Below, piece after piece: positions 45,801 to 58,410 of a stretch of DNA of 64,000 nucleotides (its first letter is position 1; the number at the start of each line of letters is the position of its first letter). The stretch lies in the NCBI GenBank assembly GCA_963932465.1, contig OZ010799.1, positions 283,040,083 to 283,104,082 on the forward strand, in the 5' to 3' direction. The notes beneath the pieces were generated by a model, which was given only the letters and a program-made list of their open reading frames with translations, was not told where the DNA came from and did not search any database. Source of the stretch: Maratus speciosus (taxonomy: Eukaryota; Arthropoda; Arachnida; Araneae; Salticidae). The position numbers were made by a program, and so were the translations under genes.

Positions 45801-45819
45801 TTGGCACTCAAAGGGTTAA

Positions 45820-47310
45820 TAATCCGCTTGCACTTAAAATAATATATAAGTGTTCAGCATGTGTTTCGGATAATTTTTCATTAGCGAGCTTTTGCTAGTG
45901 TACGCTTCCAATACTGCACGTTACACGGTCCATTACACCGACTTCGGGCCCCCAAAGGGTAAACCCAATTGAGTCGGGTTAAATCCAAGTCAATACAGTC
46001 AGAGGAGTCGGGACAGGCCCGGTTACATAGCTAGGTCGTCACATCGTGGGCTCCCTGTCGCGTCATCTCATAGTTGCAAACCACAATTAAAACTAGAGAA
46101 AACCACCATGGAATTAATTTACCGACGGCCATAACTGAACATCTTTTATGAAAGACTATCTGTGTGATTCGAGCCAGCGGAAATAACAACACAAAACATA
46201 AAATATTAGTAAAAAATAAATGAAAAGATAGACATAAAAACGATAACTAAAACTTCATCAATAAGTAAAAAATATACTACTATATAAAATAAAGTAAAAT
46301 AAAGCATAAATTTAACATATATGTATTCAAACAATTTCAATACTTACACCGCCTGATAGACAAAGAAATATACGTTCAAATGTAATTTGCTTGAAAACTG
46401 TATTTCAGTTTTCTTATTGTTTATTGTTTTTAAATTAACTTACAAGCTTAAATAATTTTTAAATCTATATCTATCGTGTTCAGCTCGATTATGAAAGATT
46501 GAAATATTGAAAGTTTATGAAAGATTGTACTTAAAACAATGTAAATCGTTTAGCTTTTGTTCTGGCCAATATTTCTGAACAAAATAAAAATCCGTCAATA
46601 AATAAATAAATAATAAAATATAATATACATAAAACAAAAAGTAACAGACATGTAATCAATATACTCGCTTAAATCGTAGAAATTATCATAATCATGACGG
46701 CTACAGTAAGTAGTGAAATCTTTGGATTTTTCTACATCTATTAACTCTTGGCATGCGGATAATACGAGAGTATATACCTTATAAGATATTTTAAAACTTT
46801 ATTTAAATATATTATTAGTATTTTTGATATAAAATTCTAATGCAGCGATTTTAGAAAACGAATTATTGTAAAGATTTTGTGACACGATTTTTATGCCAGT
46901 ATTTCTCGATTATTGCCAGTATTTCTCATACTATATCTTTAGTTAAATATATAGTTTGATTTGAAGAAAGTATTTTTAAATTTTCCCAGTAAAAGATATC
47001 TTAAATATAACAAGATTTAAAAAAATCATTTTGTTGCATTTAATCTAAAATATAAATTCAAGACGAGAAACTTTGTCAAAATGAATATAAAACAGTAGTA
47101 ACGTTTTTTGCATCTTTAGGCGCGAGATGTATTATTTACTAAGCTCTCGGGTACATATTAAAAAACTTTACATTTTCTCTTATATGTAACATTTCCCACT
47201 TAAAATGACAGTGAAATTTGTAATATATGTATTTTATTTGAAAGTTTGAAGCGTTGTATTTCATAATGCTAGTTTTAGTTAACCGTTAGTTTCCTACAAT
47301 ATTAGAATAT
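45820..47310. other. AT-rich stretch with a GC-richer patch
   Basis: Bases 45930-46080 are GC-richer (GACTTCGGGCCCCCAAAGGG, GAGTCGGGACAGGCCCGG) but carry no open frame or RNA fold I can name. The remainder is AT-rich and featureless. Confidence 0.4.
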
Positions 47311-47883
47311 TGCAAATGCTTGCATTACTAGCTAATAGTCTCTCCTCATAGAGAAGGAATGCCTTTCAAAATAGCTTAACGATTCAAATATCAATTCTGT
47401 GAGGAGATGTACTGAGATTTTACATTATGCTTTGCTTTAACACTTGTTAAAAGATTATTTACAGTGTATATCGAAACTTTCTCTCAGTTACACTGCAAAT
47501 TTTGAATAAAAAGAAGTATAGATTTCATAAAAATGTATTTTAGAGATTTATAGACTTCAGACAATGTATTTTGAATAATATGTATTTAAAATGTATTTGC
47601 AAATGTTTGCGTTACTGACTAATAAAAATGTCTTTAAAAATAGCTCAACGATTCTAATATCAATTGTGTGAGGAGATATACTGAGATTTTACATTATGCT
47701 TTGTTTTAATACTTCTTAAAAGATTATTTACAGTGTTTATCGAAATTGTCTCTCAGTTACACTGCAAATTTTGAATATAAAAAAGAAGTATAGACTTCAG
47801 AAAAAAATGTATTTTAGAGATATATAGACTTTAGAAAATGTATTTTGAGGAATGTGCATTTAAAATGCATTATGAAATGTTAT
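47311..47883. repeat. Direct duplication, unit about 287 bp
   Basis: TGCAAATG(C/T)TTGC at 47311 and 47598 begins two consecutive copies. They share GTGAGGAGAT(G/A)TACTGAG, ATTTTACATTATGCTTTG and CTCAGTTACACTGCAAATTT blocks. The second copy has a deletion of about 25 bases after ACTGACTAATA. Confidence 0.85.
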
Positions 47884-48510
47884 TTTCATTATTTATTTTA
47901 ATGTATCTCTATACTTTCGGAATATTTTTTTTTTAAATTTTTGTAGACTTTAAGTTTAAAATTTTCATAAAATGGTGATATTAAAATACATTTATTACCA
48001 TGGTATACATCTTATGCATTCCGTGATAAAAATAACTATGTTTTTATGTTAGAGTATTTTTATGACAATAACATGAATGTTTAAAAAGTTATAGGTAGAA
48101 AAAAACAAACATTGCTGAAAATTCCTGAAAAACGTTAATAATTCATAATTGAACACTGTGCGACTCATGAACTTTTCATATTAATTGTCCATTTCCTTTG
48201 AATATGTACTTATAATACAATTAACAAATTTTTGCGGAAGTTAGAACCAATATTTAATGAGTTATGCCAATTTTCCCAACACAATTTAACAACAACAAAA
48301 AAAAACATAGAAAACAGGAATTCTGCTTTTATAGAATTTAGTGTCGCCTCCGATGAAAAAATATATATTCCTAAATGAATATAGATAATACAAAACATAT
48401 TCCAATTTTAATACTTAAAACACACGCTTTTATTTTATATAAAATGATGTCATTCGCATCCTCTGAAGCATTCCTCATTTACGATCCAGTCTTAAATAAC
48501 ATCTAGAGAT
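47884..48510. other. AT-rich non-coding stretch
   Basis: No gene or repeat is recognised. Confidence 0.45.
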
Positions 48511-48716
48511 AAGTATTCGAGGCTAAAGAAAAAGACGGACTACCGAGGTGCATCCCAATAGTCTTTTTTTTGACAGATCGCTGGAGTCACGTGATGCTCT
48601 TTTCGCACACCTTCATTGGTGCATTCGAGCATCACGTGACTCCAGCGGTCTGTAAAAAATTGTACGTAGAATGCACCGCGGTAGTCTGTCTTTCTCTTTA
48701 GCCTCGTAAAGTATTC
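48511..48716. mobile_element. 206-bp hairpin MITE with paired TCACGTGA boxes
   Basis: The arms CGAGGCTAAAGAAAAAGAC and GTCTTTCTCTTTAGCCTCG, and GCTGGAGTCACGTGATGCTC and its mirror, are reverse complements about a centre near 48615 (CCTTCATTGGTG). The TCACGTGA octamer therefore occurs twice (48597-48604, 48632-48639). No protein is encoded. The superfamily is not determined. Confidence 0.8.
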
Positions 48717-51700
48717 ATATGACGGCACTATCGCTGAATAACACACAAAGCCAAAAAAAAAAATAATAACATTTTAAAAAAAAATCAAGAAACTCGACAA
48801 AAAAATAAAGAAAGAAATGAAAAATAAAAATCGGCTATATATACTAATGATTCATATACCTTCATTTGTTTGTAATATAGATACTTAAAATTAAATATAG
48901 TTGATAATAGCTCCATCTTTTAATCAAAAACCAGACATTTATATTTTTTCAAAATAGCACGTATTTTAATTACATTTTTTTCAGTAGTTATGGGAAAATG
49001 GCAACAAAAGATGTAATTACAATTTTCCAACTATTTTGTCTTTACTTTCTACAGATATGAAGTACTTGAGTTGAGAAAATTAAACAAATGGCGCTAAAAA
49101 CTACAAAAAATGAATATCTCAAAAAATAAATTGAGATGCAGTTTTCAAACAAATTGCATTAAAAAGTACTTTTCATTCCCAATACGTTTTTTTTTTTTTA
49201 ATTGAAAATGTGCGATGCTTAGATTTTTTTTAAAAATGCAGTAGACTATTTAACAGTACAATGATACATCTGCTTTGTTTTAAGGCTGGTTTATACAACG
49301 GAATGTTATTTTTTGGAGACGACAGTTTATTTGCTGGGAGAAGGAAATAGCATATCGGGGGCTTTAAAAAAGAAGAAAAAAAGTTTCAGCAAAATCAAAA
49401 AACAATATTTTATTTAATTTTTTTTTTTAAGTTTGTAAGTAATATAAATTTTTAAAAAGCTCTAGGATTATAAAAATCAACCATCTTTTTTAACACCCTG
49501 ACCGTCGAGCAAAATGGCAAAATTGTAATGTTTTTTTAAAAACTTTTTTAAGAATGGTAAAAGAAAAAAAAATGCTTTTTACAAAATATTATACGAATTT
49601 TTTTTTTAATTACGTATAGGCATATGAGCCTTGACAGCATTAATCATAACTTAATTTTTCAAAACTGTGTTTTATATGTAGAATTATATTAATTTAAATA
49701 ATGCTTCTGCTGCAGTGAAATCTACAGTTTAGAGAACGAATATATCAGTTCACGGTGGTGAGAAAATTATTAAAAGAAGTTTTTTGAGTTGAAATGTTAA
49801 TCGTTTTAAAGTCATACAGCTACCTTAGAATAACATGAAAATACACTTTCTGGCAAGTGTATGGTTAAATATTTATACTGTTTTTAATTAAATTAATTTA
49901 GAAGATCTGCAAAAAGCATTTTCACTAGTTCGTCGTGAGTGTCGAATATTTGGCAAATAAATAGCGGTTTTGGAGACGGAATGAATGGGTTCATTGAACA
50001 ATGTTCTATTACTGTGATTAAATATTAACAGATTTGCGAACAGAAACGAGAAACTCTTTTTATTAAAAAAAAATCAAAGGCATGGTTTCCACCTTACATA
50101 ACATGCATTTATATCATATTGTTCACATTTCTTTTAGATTGTAAGACATTTTATATTTAATCAGCACATTGAAATATATATACTGATACATAAGGCTGAA
50201 CCAAAAAATTATGTCCCTTTCATGTTCACAATTAGAATTTTTTTTTCCTGTGTAAAACGGGGAAGAACTTTTTTAAATTTTTATTTCCATTAAAATAATC
50301 AGTAAGGACTTCATTAGAAAAAAAAATATTTTCTTTAATGTAAATTATACATTTTTTTTAATCGTGACTAACAAAGCAGTCTGTCCAGATAACTGAAAGC
50401 ATAGTTTTAAATTTAAGGTTTTAACTAATACTATTTAAAATCCCATTTTTAATTAGTTTTATATAAACATAAAATCTAGTATTTTAAATAGTTACGCCAA
50501 AAACTCTAAAATATTTATTTTTTATTATTATATTTTAAGATTAAATTTTGTACACTGAAATTGTAACCTCTGTTACAGTAACTTTTCTTATCAAAGCAAT
50601 GACTTCCATTGTCTACAACAGAGGGTACTACTGAGTGTACTTGTAGGTAAAAACATTAGAAAAGATGTGCTACAGCTATTTTCAATTTCTTCTGCACACA
50701 TGTGGTCAATGAGCTGAAAGATGTTAATTCCAGTTTAGTGTGTTTTCTGTTTCTAACCTCTGTTACATAAATTTAAAATGTAAGTATTGTCGTTTTAATT
50801 AAAGTTTTATTTTTATTATATGAAATTAAGTTACTTTAATTTAAATAATTGTAATATTTACATATTTTTATAAAACTATAGAAAATACAATTTTTTAATT
50901 TTTAAATGCAGCATCTGTTAATATCTGTTATGTATATATACATTCATACATACATTCATACATATATACATTCAACATACATCAATATATATATATATAT
51001 ATATATACAAATACACACTACCGGAAAAAAAAGTAAAGCAATCATAATAAAACTGTATCTGGAATGATTTTGCAGCTAAAAACATAGAACTAAACAAGAC
51101 ATTTATTTGACCATAAATAAAATATTTTCAAAAGACAGTATGTCTTATTTCTGCATGAATAAATTTCAATAAGAATATAGAAAATTTGCTATAAATGGAG
51201 TAGGAAAAAGTTGTTTACCGTAACTTTTTTAAAGATACGTAGAGGAATTTTATAAATTGTGTAGAAATCGCTTACCAAATATCAAGCTTTACTGATTTAC
51301 ATGCTTAATGTCTTCCTTCCATTCTCCCAATTAAAAAAAAAAAACACTATTTCTCATAATCCGCCAAATGACGTATTTCACTTCAAACTTGAACATTTTT
51401 ATGTTCAACAAACATGCTTTGCCCCAAAAAGGGATAAATTAACGGCTTTAACATTAGCACCTATAACATTAATGTGATTTTGTGACCCTTGCTTGCATAA
51501 ATTAATTTGGCGAAATTGAAAATATTTTATTGAAAGTTAATAGCATCGTAGTTTTTACAGTGTAAAAATCAGTTTTCTAAAGCCTTAATATACACTCTTA
51601 ATTCAAAAGAACGAATTATTAACTCAACAAAAGGACGAAAAGTTTTACGCGTGTTTTTGTTCTTTCTGAGTATCTGTTTTATCAAAAAGAGACATTTTCC

Positions 51701-52115
51701 ACAAAAAACTGGTTTGCCAAATAACCTTTTTAGGAGTAGCATCCCCAGGACTGCTCATTTCAGATCGGAACAGAAAAATATCTCTAAAAGAGCGGTTTAA
51801 GAAGCTTCCCTATTGGTTGAAATCGTGTAACGCGATATATAGTTTGGCAAAGGGAGACCATTTTGAAAAGGGAGTCGCTTGTTTGTTTCAAACGTCAAAG
51901 GTTAGCGTTACCTACATGATAAAAACAACATTACAATTATAATTTGATTGGTTTAAAAATGGTATAGAATGAAATAGATAGATTATGCTATGAAAGCAGG
52001 GGGTAGGGGGCAATCATCACAAAGAACTGAATAAATTTCGTTTTTGTTTCCCAGCTAAAACCAAGATGGCTACCGGCGATTCTAGGATTTTACTAATACT
52101 GAAAATTCTAAGGTA
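48717..52115. other. Long AT-rich stretch without recognised genes
   Basis: No motif-bearing frame is present. Possible single transposon ends occur near 49284 (AAGGCTGGTTTATACAACG) and 51020 (CACTACCGG followed by AAAAGTAAAGCAATC), but no partners were found. A (TA)n tract lies near 50983-51006. The segment 51740-52110 is slightly GC-richer and ends with a possible short first exon (see findings). Confidence 0.4.
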
Positions 52116-53009
52116 AAGTACGCTGTTTTACTTCATCTTTCTTGTAATTCCTTCGCCATTCCTTGTTGTATTTTCACATTGTATGTATGATTTTTGCGTT
52201 ATTTAACGTTATTACTTTAAAACCGGAAACATGAATTTCTTAAATTACTTTTTTTTCTTTTTTTTTAATGCAACTGTTCCATAATTTTTATAATCAATAA
52301 AATGCGCTTAGATATGTAGTTTTCTCGTATTCAAATTGTGTAAAATTACACTAATTTATATTTACATTATTAAACATATATCATTTTGTGCTTATATTAT
52401 TGATTATTAATATACTACTTTGCTCATGACACTCAGAAATATTTGCGGAACACAGCCCATGATTATAAAAATTATTAAATTATTATTATCTTATAATATA
52501 TGTTCTATTTTTTTTTAATGTTTCAGTAAGTACAAGTATTTAATAAATTGTGTTCAGTTAGATAGTTATACACATCTACACTTTATTTGTTATTTTTTTA
52601 ATTGACACGGTATTATGTAAATAGTACGAAAAATAAAAGATAATTTAAAAAAGTATCAGAAAATAATAGATTAGTAAAAAATATGATTAATTTATTTTAT
52701 GACACAACTAGTTTTTTTTTAATTATGATTTTGTGAATTTTTATTTTTGTGTTATACTTCGCTCTGTTCATATTCAAAAGTTTAACTAAAAAAAAGTCTG
52801 CAGTTATGTAACACATGAATTCTATATTCCATAATTATTTATCTGCGTCATAAGCAAAATATATTAAGAACATATAATAATATCAGAAATAATTAAAGAA
52901 ATCGACATTTCCGGATTAAAACTAATAACGTTAAAATTATATATACAATGTGAAAATACTAAAAAGAAGAAAACCATAATAAGAAAGATAAAGTAAAAAC
53001 AGCGTACTT
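52116..53009. mobile_element. 894-bp inverted-repeat element
   Basis: AAGTACGCTGTTTTACTTCA at the left is mirrored at the right (TAAAAACAGCGTACTT ending 53009). The arms share TATTTTCACATTGTAT and AACGTTATTA(C/G)TTTAA blocks over about 140 bp (left to about 52255, right from about 52870). The interior is AT-rich with no coding sequence. No convincing target duplication is visible. Confidence 0.65.
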
Positions 53010-53058
53010 CAGGATATTGACAAGTTAAAAAATCTTGTCTTGTTATAGCGCGAACCGT

Positions 53059-53083
53059 CTTTTATTATTATTATTATTATTAT
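53059..53083. repeat. (ATT)n microsatellite
   Basis: About eight consecutive TTA units. Confidence 0.85.
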
Positions 53084-53688
53084 TTATCTTTCAGAAATGA
53101 AAAACAAAATTTCTTCTGTTCTTCTGCATCTGGATTAAAATAAACCAAAATGGAGTTTTAAAAATAATACATTTTGCAAACTGGGGAGTTATATATGTTA
53201 AAAAATAAAATAATAATAAAAAAATTCTGAAAATAAGAGGGATATAACTTATTTTGCCTATTAAATTTGACAAAAAGAAGGGGTTTAAAAATGACTTGTC
53301 AATAATGAGTGCAGTCACTCGTTTTGCCTATTAATTTAGTCGAAAAAAGAGCGAAAACAGCTTATCAAAAAGGAATGAAAAAAACCACTCCGCAAGATGG
53401 ATGAAATTCACTCCTATAGGATAAGTGCATTTTCAATACTGGAAAGGAGTGAAAATACACTCAGTCGGAGTTAAAATCGCTGAATTTTTTTAAGAGAGTA
53501 GGTTTATAGGATGCTATTAAATCTCAGTTAAACAGTTTCAGCTGTGTGATTGAATTTATTGAATTTATGTAATCAGGAGTACCAGATTAATATTAATTTT
53601 AATGTTAATGTTAATTCTGTTAATTTATCATGTTTGCAAATTATGGATATTGAACAGGAAAAGGTTTAATTGAAAATTGATAGTTATC
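53084..53688. other. AT-rich stretch, no gene seen
   Basis: A 75-residue frame on the minus strand (53091-53318) is hydrophobic by chance of A/T codons. Nothing else is recognised. Confidence 0.4.
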
Positions 53689-53823
53689 TAAGGCTAATGT
53701 CAGGCGAACATCTATTTGCACGCTTTTTGTTTCAACATGAAAAAAAAAAAATCTTCGCTAGTAGGGGTATCTTTTTCATATTGAAACAAAGAGCGTGCAA
53801 ATTGCCTTTCGTCTAATGCCTTA
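53689..53823. mobile_element. 135-bp hairpin element
   Basis: TAAGGCTAATGTCAGGCGAA and its mirror TTCGTCTAATGCCTTA form the ends. Inner arms TTTGCACGC(T/G)... and AACATGAAAAA pair across a short centre near 53757. The unit is too small for coding. Confidence 0.7.
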
Positions 53824-54280
53824 TCCCCTTAATTCTCGCTCCCTTGATATTCACGGTCTGTGACAGGATGTTTGTTTTATGCAGATTGTTTGATTCCCAA
53901 CAGTTTTATAAAATAATATTACTGGCTTTATTCTGGTATCATTTTACTTGTCATTAAATACGGTGAATATTTCTTTTCAAAAAAGTGGTGGCAATAAGCA
54001 ATCTGAATTTTTAAACCGTAATTTAATGCGAACGTTAAGCGGTTAAAGTCGTTATTCGCGTTTGCGAAAACGTATTCATGCGGTATAAGACTTAAAACTT
54101 AAGCGCTTCCGAAAATCAATGTTTGCAAATTTAAAACTTGTTAATATATTGGTTTCTGAGATTTCAAAAGAAAACAACGCGTATTGGAGCCGTGGGTAAT
54201 TCGTAAGTTGTAATTGTATATTTTCGTTCATGGTCATATTAGATTTTTCTAAATTAAGAAGCATTCGCATTTTTTTTAGA
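53824..54280. other. Unassigned stretch
   Basis: No gene or repeat is recognised. Confidence 0.4.
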
Positions 54281-54625
54281 ATTAGGTTTCAGTAAGTACC
54301 AGTAACTTTTAATACAGTCCTTTTAAAAAAATGCCATTTTTGTATAACTTTGCTTTGAAGTTGTCGTATGCGATTGGTATCAATGAAATAGTTGTAACGT
54401 CAACTATTTAATACTTTGCTTAATTTTTGCTTAGGATTTCATCGACATGAAGAACTAGGTTTCGGTAAGTACCAGTAACCTTTAATACAGTCCTTAAAAA
54501 ATAAATTGCCATTTTTATATAACTTTACTGAAGTTAGCGTATGCGATTGGTAGCAATGAAATAGTAGTAACGTCAACTAATTAATACTTTGCTTAAATGT
54601 TGCTCAGTGTTTCATCGACATGAAG
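54281..54625. repeat. Direct duplication, unit about 173 bp
   Basis: The first copy begins (A/C)TAGGTTTC(A/G)GTAAGTACC at 54282, the second at 54454. Both carry TTTAATACAGTCCTT, GTATGCGATTGGTA and TTTCATCGACATGAAG. They are about 85-90 percent identical. Confidence 0.85.
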
Positions 54626-55130
54626 AAACTGTACCATACTTCAAATTTTTTAAGAAATAGCACTTAAATTTTGACATCATATTTGGATTCTCGTTTAATT
54701 TGTACGTTCGGACAACAATCGGAAAGTCATTCGGTCCAGTAGTTGTTTAGGAATTATACAGGTTTAAGCTTTGTAACTTGTAACAATAACTCATTAACGC
54801 CGGTTGCTACGAAAATCTGCCATTAATGTAATACGAAAATTTCAAGTATGGAAACCAGTATTTTAGTAAGGAAATTTTTATATTAATTGATCTCAAGCTT
54901 TGAGAGATTAAATAAGTTAAAATTGCAAAATGGGAAAAATGGTGTCAACTGGTAACAAGGTAACAAAAAGTGTAAAAAGAACTTGTCGTTAATGGGTTAA
55001 GTTTATTTCTAATCGTTGCTAAAATAATTGGGATAAGAGTAGATAAGCTAATTCAAAAATTACTATTCGGAATGCGATATAATTTTCGATTCCAAAATTT
55101 TAAAATGTTTCAATTGATTTCCTTTAAATA
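54626..55130. other. AT-rich stretch, no gene seen
   Basis: No feature is recognised before the long-TIR element at 55133. Confidence 0.4.
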
Positions 55131-55132
55131 TA

Positions 55133-56916
55133 CAGTGTGTCCATGTATAACCTGACCGACCTTTATTTTCGCAACCGTTGGCCCTAGATGCATACTTCCA
55201 ATTACAAAAATGGTTTAAATGAAGTAAAGGATTATTTTAAAAGCGATTTGGGCCAAGAAAAACATTTATTAAAAAATTACGAAATTTAAATTTTTATACC
55301 GTCCCCCGGTCCTGTAAGTGATATTTACAAAAAAATTACTGTGACACTAACAAGTAAGACAAAAAAGTCCCATTCATCTAAAATTTAAATTGACCTAGTT
55401 ATGAAACCTTGAATTGCATGACTTATACTACTTTTTTGCATATCAAAACAGATTATTTCGACCATGCTTTCAGGGGTCGTGTATAAAGTACTTAAACATA
55501 TTTCAAGGTATCTGCACTTTGAAAGAAATCGTACAAATATTACGTATAATTTTATTAGTTAGATTTCAAATTAGTTAAAATAATTGTATTTTAACATATG
55601 TTTTATTTTGTAAGGATTTGAGGCTATGATTTCTTTTAACTAAAATTATGTTATTTTCATAAGGTTTTATTTAAATTGCAATGATCGTCTTTCCAGTTTA
55701 AAATTTGAACTCGAACTTTAACTTACATTCAAATGACGATCGAAGTTAAATTTTACATACTGACTTAAATCCGTGACAACGCAATATGATTTTCGACTCT
55801 TACCATCTTATACATACTTATATTAGAGGATAACAAAAAAAATCGGATAGATTACCGTCAAGAAGTTTAAGAAAGTGTTTTAGATTACATAACATAAACT
55901 TGCGATGGTTGTGTTTTTTAACTTTTACAACTGCATTTTATGTATTTTTTAATGCTGAATCAAAAAATTACCTCCACTTTTAACCATCATGTGAAGATTT
56001 TTCGCAAATCGTAAATTTCAAGGTTAAAAAATAGCGAAAAATCTGATACTATAAAACAGATGTAAGACTTTTTATTCAGTTTAATTTTATTTAATTCAAT
56101 AATTTATTAGATTTTTGGCTTATACTGGGTTTCTTACAGCTAAACAGCTCGGGGGTGCGATGGGGTTGGGAGGGGAGGGGGGATCAATTTTAACTTTTAA
56201 CTTTTTAACTTTGAAATTTGCGATTTGAGAAAATTTCTGACGTGATGGTTTAAAATGAACGTCATTTTCGGATTCAGTGGTAAAAAATACATAAGAATCA
56301 ATTTTCAAAAGCTAAAAAACATGCCACATACAAAATTTCAAAGACAGTGTGATCTAACATTATTTTAAAATATGTATCATTTTGTAAAGTATTGAAGCTG
56401 TTGTTTCTCATCCTTTTATTTAACAAAAAATCTGTTATATTTAACAAAAAATCTGTTATTTTTATTCTCTTATAATGTTCAGTACAAATTGTACATTTTG
56501 CAGTAATATGTCAGAATGATTAAAGATTTCAAATATAAATTGCAATGCTAATTTTACTCACAACCATTTCTTTAATTTATCCGACGAAATTATATATCTA
56601 CCAAACTTGTGAATGACCCCTAATATGCAGCTAAAAATATACTCAAACTTTAAACAACTATTACTTGGTCAATTTTAATCGCAGAATAACGGGACTTTTT
56701 TTGCTTTAGGGAAATTTTACTAAATATAACTTATAGGACCGGCAGACCGTATAAAAATTTAGATTGTGTAATCCTTCACTAAATTGTTTTTTCGCTTTAA
56801 ACTTTTTTATCTTAACCCTGCACCTAATTTTGACCATTTTTGTAATTGGAACTATGCATCTTGGACCAACGGTTGCGAAAATAAAGGTCGGTCAGGTTAC
56901 TCGTGGACACACTCTG
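55133..56916. mobile_element. 1.78-kb TA-flanked long-TIR element, copy B
   Basis: The left end CAGTGTGTCCATGTATAACC is mirrored by the right end ...CGTGGACACACTCTG, with TA outside both (55131-55132, 56917-56918). The next block, GGTCGGTCAGGTTA against CTGACCGACC, and TTTTCGCAACCGTTGG continue the inverted repeat. The interior shares TATTTACAAAAAA..., GACGTGATGGTT and CAAAAGCTAAAAAACATG blocks with copy A (39251-41013), so both are one family with diverged tips. It is non-coding. Confidence 0.75.
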
Positions 56917-56918
56917 TA

Positions 56919-57470
56919 TAAATATATATATATATTAGAGTTGTTATTTTTATCAAAATTAATTTAAAATAGATTAGTTGAAAAAGTTTTGGAAAACAAT
57001 AAGAATTATAAACTATTTACTTTTGTAACGGAAATCAATTTCTAAAAAATAAGAATATGCGATAATCCGAAAAATAATAATGCGAATCCAAATTTACAGT
57101 ATTCCGCCAATTAATTCTTGAATTATTCTTCAAAAACTAGCTGCTTTGCAATCTGTCTTGCTGGTATTACAAAAGAATTTAACATTAGAAGTAAAAATAA
57201 ATAAACATACATAATTCTTAACCTAAATAGGTTAACCAACAGTGACCAAGTTACAGTGTGACAGTGTAACAGTGACTAAGTTATTTCCCGTTTGATCTGT
57301 ACCGGTAAAATTTAAGAAAGAGTCCAAATATATTGTCAAATTTAGATTTTAGTATCGGAAATTTAGAACTTTTGATTTTTAAGACAATTCCTATACCTAG
57401 AAGGTTCACTTACCAGAATGTAAGTAGAGTGAAAGACCTATGGAACTATTAACAAAAAGGAACTGACATA
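56919..57470. other. AT-rich stretch
   Basis: No gene is recognised. Short CAGTG(T/A)-type repeats occur near 57240-57275. Confidence 0.4.
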
Positions 57471-57479
57471 TCCTTAAAA

Positions 57480-57960
57480 TGCTTCAACTGTAACCGTTCT
57501 ACCAGGGAGTTGATTACAGCCGGAGGAAACTCCGACCAGTAAATGTAAATAGAAATTTTCTCATTATTTAAACGTCTTAATAATGCAAAATTTCAATCAT
57601 AAACAATGGCAGAAACAGCTATTCATTTTTACTGGTGGAAGTTTACTTTGCCGGCAGTCAGGATCTACCATTCCACCATATTGTGACAACCTAGACAACC
57701 TTCTGTCAGTATCAGTGAAATACAAAACTGTAATACCTGTCAAACTGATACCAGTAAAAACAAGTAGAAATATTTACCAGGTTTACGAGAAAATATTTAC
57801 CTGAATAAGGCGCTTAAATAAGAAGAATTTTTCTATTGATATTTACTGGTGGGATGTTTGCCCTGGCGGAAATCGAAAACTGGTCCGATTTAAAAGCGCA
57901 GCCGCCATCTTGTAACAACCTGCTTGGTTACTGCACTCTAACTAGTAGACAATACACTAT
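57480..57960. repeat. Mosaic of inverted and direct repeats
   Basis: ACCAGTAAATGTAAATAGAAA at 57536 is mirrored near 57830-57851 (TTTCTATTGATATTTACTGG). The segment TTTACTGGTGGAAGTTTACT...TTGTGACAACCTAGACAACC (about 57628-57700) recurs in direct orientation at 57842-57930 with changes. The rearranged unit looks like overlapping copies of one short element. No coding function is assigned to the 73-residue frame through it. Confidence 0.5.
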
Positions 57961-58410
57961 ATGACTCTTCCTCTTTATTCAAAGCTGGATTGAAACACCC
58001 CGTTATTGTCACATAACCAGTAACTAACACTTCAGCAAAAATGTAACTCAAATAAGCATTTCCATGTAACGCTTTTCAAATTAATGCCCTCTTGTGGTAA
58101 CTTATTCATCTTAAATGTTTATACATTATGTGTCGGTTATTGATTTTTAACACTTTCTAACATAGTTGAAAAGTGTTCATGAATTCGGTTTGTCTGTGCT
58201 TCTGTGGTCTGTGCATTTAAGTAGATATTTTCTATAAGAAAGTACTGGTACCAAACAATTTCTTATTTTTGAAATTCAAACCCATACGAATCCTGGAAAA
58301 TGAATCTTTAACTGAGGTAATGGTGTTTTTGTGAACGCGGAAAGTGTTTAATATCTATGCGTCAAGCTTGTTTTTCTTTCAATTACATAAATCGTTTAAA
58401 TCTATGTTAT

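Larger units (their letters stand above)
43828..45819. mobile_element. 2-kb TTAA-flanked piggyBac-like element
   Basis: TTAACCCTTTGAGTGCCAA at 43828 is perfectly mirrored by TTGGCACTCAAAGGGTTAA at 45801-45819. TTAA target plus CCC-initial ends match piggyBac. The interior is extremely AT-rich with a (TA)n tract (43893-43945), no transposase and a GC-rich 42-bp tandem repeat just inside the right end. It is non-autonomous or completely decayed. Confidence 0.7.

Noticed and set aside
50165..50215. GGCTGAACCAAAAAATTATG as a mariner left end
   Set aside because: No mirrored right end or TA-flanked partner was found within several kb.
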